From the NCBI GenBank assembly GCA_013397075.1, contig VWZS01004810.1:2409976-2473975 (forward strand): a DNA stretch of 64,000 nucleotides, in the 5' to 3' direction. Every line of letters begins with the position of its first letter. The first letter of the stretch is position 1. Source of the DNA: Rhabdornis inornatus. Taxonomy: Eukaryota > Chordata > Aves > Passeriformes > Rhabdornithidae. The translations under genes and the position numbers were made by a program. Shown piece by piece: positions 47,979 to 60,549 of this stretch. Below the pieces are notes generated by a model. It searched no databases. It was not told where the DNA came from and saw only the letters and a program-made list of their open reading frames with translations.

Positions 47979-50199
47979 CATTACCCACTTAAATAATGGA
48001 GTGATTTCTGTCACAAAATCATGAAGACTCTCTAGGCAGAGTGCCTGTGGATGTCATTTGTGCCATAACTTTGAGGATCTTCAACTGCTTTAAAAGGAGC
48101 CTTCACTGAACTCATTCAGAGCCCATCTGTCTTCTCTGTCCTCACACTGGCCAGCAAAGCACAGAGCTGATAAACAAAAACCATCAAAGGGCAGGATTTC
48201 CATGTAAGCTTCAAAATGGGTGGTTTGAATATTAAAGACATAATTAAATATTAAAATAAGATCAGATTTTAGCACTGGGCAGTCACAGTCTCCACAGTGC
48301 CCTCAAAGGCACCTTCATTTGTAGCCAAATCCCCACCACCACCTCCTTACCACAACCTTTATCTGTGTCACTGCTCTGACAGCAGCATAGGAAGTTTTAT
48401 CTATGCTTTGCTGGGCAACTGCATCCCAAAAATGTGTGGGGTGTGTGAACAGGAGCCTTTTCAGCAGAGATCACACAGCTGCAAGGCCAAAGATCCCTGT
48501 TGTTCCAGGGCAGGGCTCACCTGGGAGCTTCTATAAACGAGTTGATGTTACAGATTTCAAAAGAACTCACTGACTGTCAATATAGAGAGTTTCCATGTTG
48601 CTGCAAGTTTTTCCACAGCAAAGACTCTTAGAAAATTTCTGCTACTGTCATTTATGTTCTTGTCTTAGCTGATAAAAAGGGATGAGTTTTACAGTCTATT
48701 CAGAGCTTTAAAAAAAACCCTGTTTATTAGCAGTCCCCAATTCAGGCTGTCATGTTCCTCTCTTTTGTCGTTCAAGTGTGTTTGGAAATGCTCAACAGCT
48801 CGAGGGAAGTCACCCCAGGCAGGCAGGAATGCTCATGGGAAGTGGAAAATCCCTGGAAGTCAGACAGGACTGTGCCCAGTGCAGAGCTGTCCTGCCTGCT
48901 CTGCACACAGAGCTCAAGGTGCAGCCTGAGCCCCTGGCTGAAGGGGAAAGCACAGCCCAAAAGTCACTCCCCAAAATATTTCACTTGCTGGGAGTCTCTG
49001 GTATTTGGCAAGTACCTTTAGCTTTTATTTTCTCTTTTTATTTGAAAGAGCCAGACACTTCTATGGAGCCTTGGGGGATGTCTGCACTGCAGGTCAGTGC
49101 TGGGAGACAAGCTGAGCCCTGGCTCAAGTGTAGACAAATAAACTCCCCAGTTCTGTGCTGCTCAAAGAGGGATTCTGAAACACACCTGTGACATGAGGCA
49201 AATGTTAGTAAAAATGTCTGTACAGAAACTTGATTTTCTGTGCCTTCACACCCATTCACATCCAGACTAAAACCAGTTGGCATCAGCTGCTCTCACAATT
49301 TATAAATCACATTTTGCCTGGACATCAAACCATGTTATATCATATAAAGGCTGCAGCTGATTGCAAAAGCTCTGTGTGATCATGGTAGTTTATGAACACC
49401 TCCACAAGCTGTTTCTAACCTCTTCCCTGGGTCCCAAATTCAGGTTAACGAGGAGACAAATGGCTGGGGGGACAGAAGGCACCAAGGAGCTGCTCCTCTA
49501 CCTCTCATTTCCACTGCAGGCAGGAGGAATCAGAGGGGTTGGACTGCACAGAGTGTAAAATGAATGAAGAAGGATGCTTCTCCAGCCAGATTTTGGCAGC
49601 AGTCTGGTGACAGCTGCACATCCTGGGCAGGCTTGTCCAGGGCATGAGAGTCCAGGGACTGGAGAGCTGTTGGTCCTGAGGATGACAGAGATGTTGAGTT
49701 GTTTCTAAAACCTCCTTCCCTCCTCAACCCTGCTGGTCTGAATGTAGGCCTTTGCTCCTGGAAAACATTATTTCTGTGGACAATGATGCCAGGATCTGGG
49801 GAGAGGGACAGTTAACTCCTATAATATGATATTCCATGATTATCCAGCACTGGGAAGTCACACTAAGAGCCCAGTGGTTTCTAACGTGGTGGTGTGCACT
49901 CAGACCTGCACGACCTTGGGGGTGTCCCCTCATATCCTTTGCCCACCCTGTCTGCAGAATGGAAATCATTGTTTTTTCCCAAGAATTGACTTCAGGATGG
50001 GTCTGTAATCAGGAAATTTCACCCCTAGAGAAACAAGTCATTGTCATGTTTATGCAATCCTCCAAACCTCTGGTGCAATTTGCATTTAGCAAGGACAAGA
50101 AACGTTCAAATTTTGCCCAGCCAGTCTCCGAGGAGAGCTGGGGTCCTGCTGTGCCCAGCCAGCTTTCCAAGCCAAACTGACAGGGGACATTTGGAGAAA
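47979..50199. other. unique non-coding DNA
   Basis: No recognised element or gene signal in about 2.2 kb. Confidence 0.55.
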
Positions 50200-50670
50200 G
50201 CTTTGTAGAACGGGCCAGATTGTTGACATTTCTCCAAACAGACCTATTAACCTGTGCAGGAATTCGGGAATCGCACACCCCAACTCCTGAGGGTCCCCGA
50301 GCAACATTTTCAATGATCGCATTATTCATATTCCAGAGGTGAAAAAACACCCCAGCAAGGAATTCTGTCTGGCCTTGTGTTTCCTCCTTCTGTACAGGAG
50401 GCTGCACCTCTGCATTTCTGATGTCAAATTTGACCACATCCAGCAAGTTTCTGTCTCCAGGTGGAATTCAGTCTATTGACACAGTTGGGTTTTTATGATG
50501 CGGTGAAACATTAACCACTTCCTCTCCTCCTCCCAAACTCTTGACCTGTCATTTAGGGGCAAAACTCATTTACACCAATCAAAACCTGAGTAATGACATG
50601 TTTTTTCAGCGAGGCTATTTTTGATTTACACCCCTTTAAGAGCAGAATTTGCTCCTGAGTGCTCTCCTTC
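50200..50670. promoter_or_regulatory. candidate conserved non-coding element
   Basis: CpGs are retained in AT-leaning context (ttcgggaatcgcac, aatgatcgcattattc, tttttatgatgcgg). There is a T-box-like inverted pair (aggtgaaaaaacacc at about 50336-50350) and a RUNX/ETS composite (taaccacttcctc at about 50512-50525). Two copies of a fragment with atttacacc occur at about 50569-50577 and 50632-50640. All of this is motif-level; no alignment was possible. Confidence 0.3.
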
Positions 50671-51144
50671 CTCTCAGCCTCTTCCTGCCCAGTTAAAACA
50701 TTGGAGTTATTGTAGCTCCCACATTAAATCCCAGCAACCTGGAGGTCAAGCAGTCCTAGACCATTGTGGTAAATATATCAACTCACCCTGAAACAGATCT
50801 GCCTTTCATCAGATTCTTCTTTAATGAGGTAAGAGATTTAATTTCATGGTTAAAAAAGTAAAATGAAATAAAGGACATGTGATACATGAGCAACTCCATT
50901 AGACCCCGCAAGGAAATGGGAATTGCCAGACCAGGTCTAGACAGCAGCACAGGCAGTGTCTCTGAAATGGTTAATTATGGAACAAATAGCTCACTTTGAG
51001 TGCTGCCTCGGGACAGCTCCCTCAGTCCAGGGTCTGGAGAGAAAATCCCTGTTGTGGTAAGTGCATCCTATTGATTCTCACCTTGGCAAAGTGCACATAA
51101 AAAAAAACCAAGGTGAAGGGACTGGAACCAGAAAGGGAATGCTT

Positions 51145-51247
51145 TGTTGTTTTTTTTCTGTTTTGGGGTTTTGTTTGGTTTTTTGGGTGTTTTTTTGTTT
51201 TGTTTTGTTTTGTTTTGGGGTGTTTTTGTATTTTCTTTCATTTTTTT
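51145..51247. repeat. T-rich / (GTTTT)n low-complexity region
   Basis: Poly-T, G-tract and (GTTTT)n segments; frames across it give F, L, C and W runs of no coding significance. Confidence 0.9.
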
Positions 51248-54200
51248 ATACATAGTACAGAAAGTATTAATTCCCTGGATTGCTTTCAGAAGAGGAATCC
51301 TGAAAGACTCCTGTTGTTCCTCTCAATATTGCTCTTACACCAACTGCATCCCTTGCAGCCAGCTTCTGGACAGGACATGAGTTAAGCTGGAAAACCCAGA
51401 ACGTTCTGTATGTTCCCTGCTCCCATTACTGGGCTGTTTGCTTTTGTCTGTCAGTCAATGTAAAGAATGTAAAATAATTTTTTCCTCTTTTACTGTGTGC
51501 TATTTTATTCATCTGTACCACAGCACTGGAACAGGCACAGGTGCCAAGAGTCACTTCCAAGATTATATTTTAACAACTTCCTCAAGTGTCCATTGGCCTG
51601 CAGATGCAAATTGCTTCACTGAGGCACTGCTTGTTACTCTCTCTGTACTTATTAAATCTCATTTCTGGATCTGAGACCCCTTGAACCCAAGTTTCTGCTG
51701 TCTGAGCCAGCTGCTGAAAGGAGTCAATTCTATTACGCTGTCCTTTCTCAATTGTAATGTCTTTAAACATACACAGCTCACAAGAGAGAGCTCTAGGGAA
51801 TTGAAAAAAGCATATTTTTTCCCAATTCCTTATCTGGCTGCCTCCTTGAGGAGCTTCTTACCTTGTTTTTTTTTCTGTTGTTGTAGGACTGTGGCACGTC
51901 CAATAAACAGGACGTGGGCTTGCTTATACCTGCCCACTGTCTTGACTCATTAAAATCCTTTATTAAACCTCCTAAAGGGGAGTGTTGGAGTGAGTAATGT
52001 TGCACTCACACCGCTGGCTCTGTGCTAGAGGCACAGTGAGTGCAGCAAGGGTTAATCTGCCCCTGGCAGCCCTGCCTGGAGTGCCCGAGGTCGGGAGCAG
52101 GGATGGGATGGGGAACAGACAGGGAAGGTCCCTTCAGGCTCCGGGGGATCCTTCCTGTGCTGCCTCACCTGAGGGAAGGGCAGGGACTGAACAGGTCCTG
52201 TGGTCACTGAGCATCCCCTGCTTCAGAGGAAAATGAATTCCATTGTGGCTGCTCCCAAGGATCTGAGACGCTCCAGCTCACGTCCTTATAATGTCCAGAT
52301 TTCAGAGGTGGGCTCCTAAAGAGGAGGGCAGTGCCTTTCCTTGGAGAAGGAAGCCCCCAGCCCCACCTGGCAGTTCTGTGAGCACACAATATCGTTGTAA
52401 TTGCCGAATGTTTTCCTCCTGGCTTGCCTTGGCATGGGCAGGCAGGGAACACACCGCTGGATAACTGGGAGCAGGGATTTGTCTGCAGGTAGCTGGGCCA
52501 GGCAGGAGCTCTTGTGCAGAGTCCACACAACTCCAACATCCCAGCCAGCCCAGCCGGGGTCGGGATGGATTTTTCACACCTGTTTCTCCAAATTCAATCA
52601 TAATAAAAAATTCCATGCGAGCTCAAAGAAGGCAACATTCCAGTAACATTTTGCTTTTACTGACTGAAATTTCCCGTAAGATGGGCCTCTGGCTAGAGTG
52701 TGGAAAATGTGTCTTCACTCACTTCCCCCCAGACCTGTCCAGACTCTGCCTGGGCTTTGTCCCTGCCAGGGCTGCCCTGGGGCACGGCTGCTCTCTGAAA
52801 TCAGAGCCACCAGTGTCCCCAGCAGCACTGCCACTGTGTCTCTGCTCCAAGGGGTGTTTCTAAACCCTGGGTCACTGCGTTACACAGCAAATTGGGAACA
52901 GACTCTGCTCGTGTGGAGAGAAGAGACGGCAAAAATGAAAATAAAATACAAACAGAAGTCATAATACTATCAGAGAAATATGTGTGAAGTCCCCAAGTGC
53001 TCCTGAAGCTTGGCCAAAAGCCAGTTTGAAATCCCAGACTCCTGGTGCACTGAATTCCAAGTTTCCCACCCCACTGCTCCTTTTTGTAGTTTATTTTTAT
53101 TTAGCAACACATAGTGAGATATAAACTCTTCTGTTGCCATGTTGAGGTTGTGGAAAACTACAGTAGGAGGCCATGGGCTGAATTTGGCTATAATTGACTG
53201 GAATTCATGACATGGGAGTATCTTTTGTTGGCTTTACAGAATGGAATCACTTCCTAGCTGTAATGAGCAATCTTGGACAGGATCATTTTGGGATAGTAAA
53301 GCCCTGGCTGTGACACAAGAGCTTCTAAAGCTCCTTGCACAACGGGCTCTGTAAAAAGCTTTTAGGAGAGAAATAAAATATTTGGAATTTGATACCTATG
53401 GAGTTCTCTCTGTTCTCCAGACATCAGTTTCAGCCTTGTAGGAGGCACTGCCTTAGCCAGAATAAATGCAGTTTAAAACAACAGCAGTACTAAAAACCCC
53501 CATGTGCAGACATTTGTCCTAAAAATAATTTTAGATGAAAAAACTTAACTGCACTCTCACAAATCAGGGCTGTTCTGGAGAGGAAAAATTAAATTAGAGA
53601 TCTTATTTACAGCAGAAGGAACTTTTTTTTTAGATCCACATTTTAGTTTCATGCTTATCATTTGTTTAAAAAACACTTGATTTTTCCCCTTTACAACAAC
53701 AAGAATTTTCTGCTCTGTCTTGGTCATTTTGGAAACAAAGGTATTGTTAAATGATTGATTCTGATGTGCAATATCAGCAGGGAAATTAAAAAAGGAAATG
53801 TCAGATCTTTTGTGACAGAACTCGTGCATTCAGTTAACATCAATGCTGTAAATGAAGTTTAGGAGGAGTATTTGTACAATACTATCATAGCACTGGCACT
53901 CAAACAATCTGGGGATAAAAGGATTGTGTTCAGAATAAAAGCAGCTTACATGATGTCTATTGTGGCAATGTCATAAAACCAACCTTGTTTTAATGTGCAA
54001 TGATTTGGATTATTCTCTCCTGGAGGTTTGCTTTATTTGCTGGCTCTGAAAGAAAGATAAACTTAAATCCGGGCTGAGAAAGGTGGTTATGAGCAAGAGA
54101 GAAAGTTAAAACTAAATTTGCTCTTGAGCTGTTGATGTTGAGAGAGCCCCAAATTTGTGAGGAGGCCACAGGGTGCTGCTGGGGTCTGGAGGATGCAGGG

Positions 54201-54645
54201 AAGGCAGTTGGCATAAGGAGAAGTCAGTCAAGACTCATCCTGGTTTAGTCTGGTGTATATTTTTCTTTTTCTGTGCTATTTGATGGACTCTGCTCTCAGT
54301 CTAAGCTGGATGTGAAGAAGAAAAGGATTGTTCTGGGCTCCGTTACAAACTTACATCTTTTTGCTCAATTCATGATGACAAATTCTCTGTCTCATTGTTC
54401 TTTTTTTCCTTCCCCCTCAAAATTCTTGCTAGGCCTGGATTTCCAAAGCCCCAGGAGTGACGTCAGCAGTGAGCTCACACATCTGAAGAAGTCTGGGATT
54501 ACAGCTGTGTTCAATAAAATCTGAGTTAGCTATAGGGAATGTAAGTAAGCTAAATCCCATCTGCTTTGAGGTTTCCCTTTGGTCCCAGAAGCAGCCAAAT
54601 GCAGGATATGAGCAGAGGTGTCCGGGCTCCTTCCGGAAATGCTGC

Positions 54646-54708
54646 GGAAAAAGGCAAAAAAGGCAAAAAAAAAAAGGCAAAAGAAGAAAAAAAAAGGGAA
54701 AAAAAGGC
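54646..54708. repeat. A-rich (GGCAAAAA)n-like tract
   Basis: ggcaaaaaa units at irregular spacing followed by gaagaaaaa, giving a strand-asymmetric, nearly pyrimidine-free stretch with a lysine-rich artefactual frame. Confidence 0.9.
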
Positions 54709-55762
54709 TCCCTCTGCTCCTCTGCTCTGCTTGGTGGCCTCAGCAGTGAGTGGAGAGGGGAGAGCAGAAGGAGCTTCAGGTCCCCTCACTGCCAGGGAAT
54801 GGGGTCAGAGTTCTGGGAACACACAGCAGCTCCTCTCCCTTCGCTGATCCCACTGAAATCCCAGATCAGTGGGGCAGCAGCAGCAGCCAGGCTGTGCTCC
54901 CCTCTCTTCACACCTGGAGTGAGCACTGCTCAGTGCCCACAGTTCTGAGAGCGCCTGTGAGTGGGGGGGGATAATCATCAGCTGAATTTAACAACTGGGA
55001 TGGGATATCCCAGATGGGCAGGGGAAAATTCACATAAAAAACAGGAGAGAGAGAAACTACTTTGAACTTTCCACTCCAAATCAAGATTAATCTAGGAAAT
55101 CCAGTGGAAATTCCCACAAGTCTGCTCTTCCTGGACCATATTTTTTGTTGTATTATCAAGCAGTCAAGAAATAATCAGGACAATGTAGCTGTAAAAACCT
55201 CCTTGTTAGTAACTGAGAAAGACAAAATTAAATTTTAATTATTTGCATCTATTGCCCCAACCAGCCCCCACCTACCCCTGCTCCTGGGATTTTGTTCTTG
55301 AACATGAGGTTCTACATCCAAAGTTTAGTTCTTCCTTGGAAAATTACAGATCAGTTCCAAGTCTCACACAAAACTGCTGTGCCAGTGCTGTGCTCACACA
55401 GCTCTGCTGGCTCCTGCTCTCTGCTCCTTCTGAGACCCTCCAGCTTCTGCTGCCTGCAGAGGCTGAGAATTGCAGAGCAAATGCTCACTTCTCCATCAGC
55501 CACATTCCTGACTTCCCTGATGACTTTATCTGCTGGATGGCCAGGTTAAATCATCCTTTCTTTTTCTAATCTATGACCACGATTTAATACTTTAAAAAAT
55601 TTTAGGATATGCTTTGAAGACCAGAGACTTCTGTGTCTAAGGCCAACACAAACAGCTTTTTAGTTATTTTTGGATTCTTCTTGTCTTCTCAACCACACCT
55701 AGAGATTCTCAGCACTTGCACAGACAGCTTCCTTCTGGGGGAGATTTTTCTTTTTGCTCAAA

Positions 55763-55780
55763 GGACAGACAGACAGACAG
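55763..55780. repeat. (GACA)n microsatellite
   Basis: Four and a half GACA units just left of the CR1 hairpin. Confidence 0.85.
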
Positions 55781-55831
55781 GTCCCTTCTGCTCTTACTGG
55801 AGTGAATTGAATAGAAACCCCGGGATCCCAG

Positions 55832-55940
55832 CTTGGTTTGGGTTGGAAGGGACCAGGCTCTGCTCTGGGGCAGGCAGGGAGCCGGAATGAAATGAGCTTT
55901 AAGGTCCCTCCCAACCCAAACCCCTCTGGAATTCTGTGGA
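55832..55940. mobile_element. CR1 3' termini in opposite orientation forming a hairpin
   Basis: A minus-strand CR1 terminus (ggtttgggttggaagggacc, 55835-55854) is separated by 48 bp from a plus-strand terminus (ggtccctcccaacccaaacc, 55903-55922, then ctctggaattctgtgg). The arms pair at 19 of 20 positions. The plus-strand part retains the normal tail sequence, while the minus-strand part is only the last 20-25 bp. Confidence 0.85.
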
Positions 55941-58079
55941 TTTCCATCAGGTTTTCTATCAAATGAATGCTCAGGTGTGCTCATGTCTGTTTGTGCTGTA
56001 CAATTATCCACTCTTTGGTCTTCAACAGGCAGCAGGGATCCTCTTCCCTGTGGGGCACATGCTGGTTTTCATCATATTGGAACATGTTTCTTCTGGAATG
56101 GATAAGAACTATGGATTTTTGCTTTGCTGTTTTCCTTATTTAAGCTTCAGTAGGGAAACTGTGCCTGCAAGATATTTAGGGATATATTTAACATGATTAG
56201 CTGCAATTTTGACACCAGCAATCTTAAAAACATGATTGCAGTAAAGTGCATGTAAGTATTTTGGGATGTGTAGAAGCACTTGAGCATTTTCATGAAGGCA
56301 AGCACTTAGAGGGTACAAATTGCTGTGGCACAGGATAAAACCTTTCCAGCAGCTGAGTTGTTTTCCCTGTGCTATCTCTGGATTAAATACTCAGGAGTGA
56401 TGCCAACAAGCTGATAAAACTTTACACCAGCCCACAGAGTTTCACTTTCTCCCTCAGACCTCAGGGATTTGATGTTCTCTTCCTTGTCAGTTTTCATACC
56501 TTGGTGCATAGCCAAAGCCATATTCTGTCTCATAAACTTCTAATAAATCTACTGAAAATATGATAAAAGCCAAAGAAGTCACTCTGTCTCACACCAGCAG
56601 TTTGCATGGAAAATATTTATGTACCGGCATCGTCGTCATTGTCTATTTATTCTTCTGATTTTAATTTTTCTCGAGGGAGTTTTGCACAGAGATTATCTTT
56701 GTAAATGTTTGTGATATTACTAACAACACATTTTGTGTATGGTGATTATCAGTGTGCTGATGCCTCTCTTGCAAAGGACTTTTACTTTATGGATCAGGGA
56801 AAGAGAGGAGCAAGCTGAGATGGCAGCCAGGTCCCACTCTCAGGTGTCCCACAGCTTTGGGGTCAGAGAGCTGGAAATAACTTTATTAAACACCAATATT
56901 TGCTCAATTCCTGCTTGTTTGTCATTAAGCCTGTGACCTTTTCAGGCTGGCAAACACAGCCAGGACATTCTCAGCTCTCTGGAGAGGCTGAGGGGTCTGT
57001 CACAACCCCAGGCACTGCACAACCCCTGGTGGATCTGCTCCCCAACAGCTGCTTCCTATTTCTTCATCCAGGGAATGAATGCAGCCCTTGGGAAATGCCC
57101 TGATGTAAACAAGAAATACAAATAATAGAGGAAATTTCCCTCTCCATTTTGGAGATCATCTCTTAAAAATTCCAAGACTGCAGAGTATTTTTTCTGTGTT
57201 TTTTGTGTTTGGTGTGATATTTAATATATCAGTGAATATTATGGGGCCTTGTCTTTATAGTTTTAAATTCTGCAGCAGTTGTAAACTTGCACCTCCAGTC
57301 TGTGCATTTTATTTAGCTCAGACTTTCCCAGGGTTAAGAATGAGCTCCTGTATTCTCTGATCCCAAACCAGTGGCCACCTCCTAACGTGGGTTGCTGTTG
57401 TCAGGATCAGTCCCTCCCCAAATTAATGTTGTCTTCAGCATGGTAGTCTGACCACTACTCATAGTATTTGGGAAAGCTTTTTCAATATATAATTATATAA
57501 ATGATAATTATATAATTACATAAATGAGTGTTTTCACTGGAAAAGTGGCCAAAAGTCTGCCATCATCTTCTGAGTCATCACATCAGGGAAGGGGGAATAC
57601 TGGTGTACCAATAATGTGAATTATTATAAATAGATAATTAAAGCAATCATTGTGATGCTTTCTGGGGAAGTAATCTGAGTGTCTTGTTTAATTGTGTTGA
57701 GTGCTTGTAAGGAAGTGCCCTCATAAAAATCAGTTTGTTTGCAAATAATTGTCAAAGAAAAAGCAGCAAATGGTTTTCTGTAAATTCCTGGGAAATCAAC
57801 GGAAAAGTAGCGGATAAGGTGATAATCCAAGAGGCAGAGTTTTAGCAGAATTTCCAGAATATTGCTCAATATGAGCCACAATTAACTGAGCTGTATTTGG
57901 CTACATTGTAAAGGAGTGAAGGCAACGCAGGTGGAAAGACAAAAGCATTTTGATCTTGGTTCTGTGCCGGGGAAATCTTGTGAATATGGTCTGGAAAGAC
58001 AGAAAATTTAGGGAAAAGATACTCAGTAAAAATAAGGATCAAAGAAATTGATTTAAAATCATCAATCTTAAGAATGGAG
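55941..58079. other. unique non-coding DNA
   Basis: About 2.1 kb. It holds a palindromic AT-rich tract at 57484-57522 and a CpG-retaining block at 56590-56720. No gene signal. Confidence 0.55.
56590..56720. promoter_or_regulatory. candidate conserved non-coding element
   Basis: AT-rich block that nevertheless holds clustered CpGs (accggcatcgtcgtcattg) and forkhead- and homeodomain-like cores (aaatatttatg, ttatttattc, tgtaaatgtttg). Inference from composition only. Confidence 0.2.
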
Positions 58080-58715
58080 CATAGAAACATAGTCGTTTGT
58101 TATTAGTTTAATTTGGTTTTTTTTTAGAGTTAGGATTAATAGAAAGGCGATTTAGACGATTTTTGTGTTTGTGTTTGGATGTTTATTATATCTTATCAGA
58201 AATTATAGAAAGTACGGCAGCACTTTTAGCTTTTTGCTAGAAGTAGGAAAAATGGCTACAGTTGAGCTTGCTTTAAGGTTTTTTAAAGCTAAACAAATTA
58301 ATAAAAGTTTAACACTTACATTATTTTTTTTTGCTTAATAATAGATTCCCACAACTCTTAGAGTGGCATTAGACTGACTAACCAAAGACAATTACTTAAG
58401 TTTCGTGAAGAAGATGGAAGAAGAAGATGAACAAAGAAAAAGACATCACCTAAATTTTTCCATCTTGTTTCATAACTACTACTATATTATAAAAACTTTA
58501 AATTTAAAACTTACTATTCAGTGAAAATACACACATTTAACTCGCTACACATTTGTGATTTTTAACTCATTATTCATATTTACAAGCTTTCTCCAAGGTT
58601 TTAGGTTCAGAGCAGTGTCTTCCAGGGGGTCTGTGCCTGGAAGCGCAGAAAGCCCAAAAACTCCAGATTTCTGAGATCCAACAACTTATCTCTGATAAAT
58701 ACATTTCCTTCCAGC
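58080..58715 (+). mobile_element. probable ERV LTR (plus strand), boundaries unresolved
   Basis: AT-rich U3-like sequence is followed by a TATA-like tattataaaaac (about 58486-58497), then a segment with tctccaaggttttaggttc, tcttccagggggtctgtgcc, gaagcgcagaaagcccaaaa and ccagatttctgagatccaac, and a gataaatac that could be a polyadenylation signal. This order and the wording of the right part resemble LTRs of songbird endogenous retroviruses as I remember them. I could not find a clear TG...CA pair or target-site duplication, and no internal viral genes are present. Confidence 0.45.
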
Positions 58716-59871
58716 CACATGCTCCGAATGCTCCTAAAATTGTTCAAATCTTGTCATTTATGTTTCAGATGTTGTGTTCCAGTGGCTCACTGCATTCCCA
58801 TCTGTGTGCTCCTGAAATGGCTGCACTCTATGCATGGCAAAAGATTCTCAGGCTCCACTAAGGGTGCTGTTAATTCACATTCAGGGCAGCTTTCACTCTC
58901 AAAATTGCCTCTACAAAGCAGATTATTCCTAGGGCTGGGTGAACCAGCACAGGTATTAAATTGGAACTAAATCTAATTACCTGTGTTGTAACAATTTTGT
59001 CCCAAGGTAATAATGAGGAGGTTTTTTGCATTTCACTTATTATTTCCCCAAACAATTAGTTGGTTTCTTTATGGCTTTCATAAATATCAATCTATTCCTA
59101 AATTTGTTTATAATTTATGACTTTCCATTGATCTTTGAATTTCATCCCTAACACTGACTTGCAAGCACATAAAACCACAGCAACAAACTCCAGCATATTC
59201 AGCTCAGTGTTCATTTAATTTCTCCCTGTTCTTTTCGTTTTAAAAAAAAAATCAATTTCTATCCACATTCATCTAATGAAAGAGGGCACCACAGGGCACA
59301 GAATCCAGTGCTGGTCCTGCTCATTAGAGATCACAACCTGGAGCTAACTTTCTGATTAAAATACATTTTCCCTGTTCTTTCATGTTATCATTTGTTTCTG
59401 ACTCAGTCAATGGTTCAATGTTTGCCACAGACTGTGATTAAGGATGGGTGAGCCCAAAAAAGATAAAACAAGAACAAGCCTGAACTCTTACCTGGAACTT
59501 ATCTCCTGTGGCAATTTTTTTTGTAAAGTCAGGTAAGTGGGTGGTGAATTATTGGAGAAAGAATTAGCTTAACTTTTGATTCAGAAGCTGTTGGTGGAAA
59601 AAATGACATTAGCAAATGCTCCCAAAATAAATTCCACAAGCTGCTTCCCACAGTTTGACTTTATCTTTTGTAAACTAGTGTGTATGGACAGGGAAATGAA
59701 GTGTTTTGTAAATGTTTGTGAAAGAACTACTGAAATAAGAAACATTCATTGGTTCATTGTATGGAGAACTGTCATTTCCTGAGTCCTATTCTGATTTTAT
59801 TGGAAAAATTGTGTTACATCTCCCATGCAGGTTTTGGTCTTGAGTACACACTGAATTATAAATCATCCTTA
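58716..59871. other. unique non-coding DNA
   Basis: No recognised element or gene signal; a short poly-A lies at 59241-59251. Confidence 0.55.
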
Positions 59872-59942
59872 AATCACAGAATATTCTGAGCTGAAGGGGA
59901 CACAAGGATTGTGTCCAACTAAGTGAAGGCTCCAACACCCTC
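59872..59942 (-). mobile_element. CR1 LINE 3' terminus, diverged
   Basis: aatcacagaatattctgagc, tgaaggggacacaaggattg, tgtccaactaagtgaagg. This is the minus-strand CR1 end of the gagctg(g/a)agggac subfamily, short and diverged. Confidence 0.75.
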
Positions 59943-60549
59943 GGGGTTATTTCACACCCTGAGCTGGAGCAGAGCTGGCACAGGCTGGCTCAGGACCAGC
60001 TGGAGAAGATTCTGAGAATTACACACAAAAATTGGAGACTTGCTCACGACTGTATTCAACAACTCCACTGCCTTTGAGGATGGTGGAGATGCCCAGAACA
60101 AGATGTTCTTCTAAGAAATCAGCACTCAAGGACAGTCCAAATCCATTAGCAGGAATTTAGTATAATTTCTGACCCTCTTTCCAGCACAGGCTCATTTCTT
60201 CTCTGGGGGCATAACTGTTATCAAACACAGCATTTTACAAAATTAATGCAGAAATTGGAAATGGATGTTCATATTTGGAAAATATTGAAATTTGTGCTGG
60301 GGAGGGGAGCTTGGGGTGAGCTCAGTGATAGAATCAGACATAAGAAAAAGGCACACAGGGGTTCAGTGTTATACAGGAAAGTCACAGCAAGGAAAATTTA
60401 AGTAGTTCAGTGGGCAAAAGTGCTCTGCATTTTATGGTCTTCTAAAATAGTGAGAATTTCAGGGTCAGGGATTCCCCCATCCTTTTCCAAATGTGTAGGA
60501 TTGGTAGTGCTGTGGACGAGTAAAAAGGACAAAATCCTGAACCCCACAA
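59943..60549. other. unique non-coding DNA
   Basis: No recognised element or gene signal. Confidence 0.5.

Larger units (their letters stand above)
50671..55831. other. mostly unique non-coding DNA
   Basis: About 5.2 kb with T-rich low-complexity DNA at 51145-51247 and an A-rich block at 54646-54708, both listed separately. Frames at 52204-52616 overlap one another and lack domains. No promoter or exon is supported. Confidence 0.55.
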
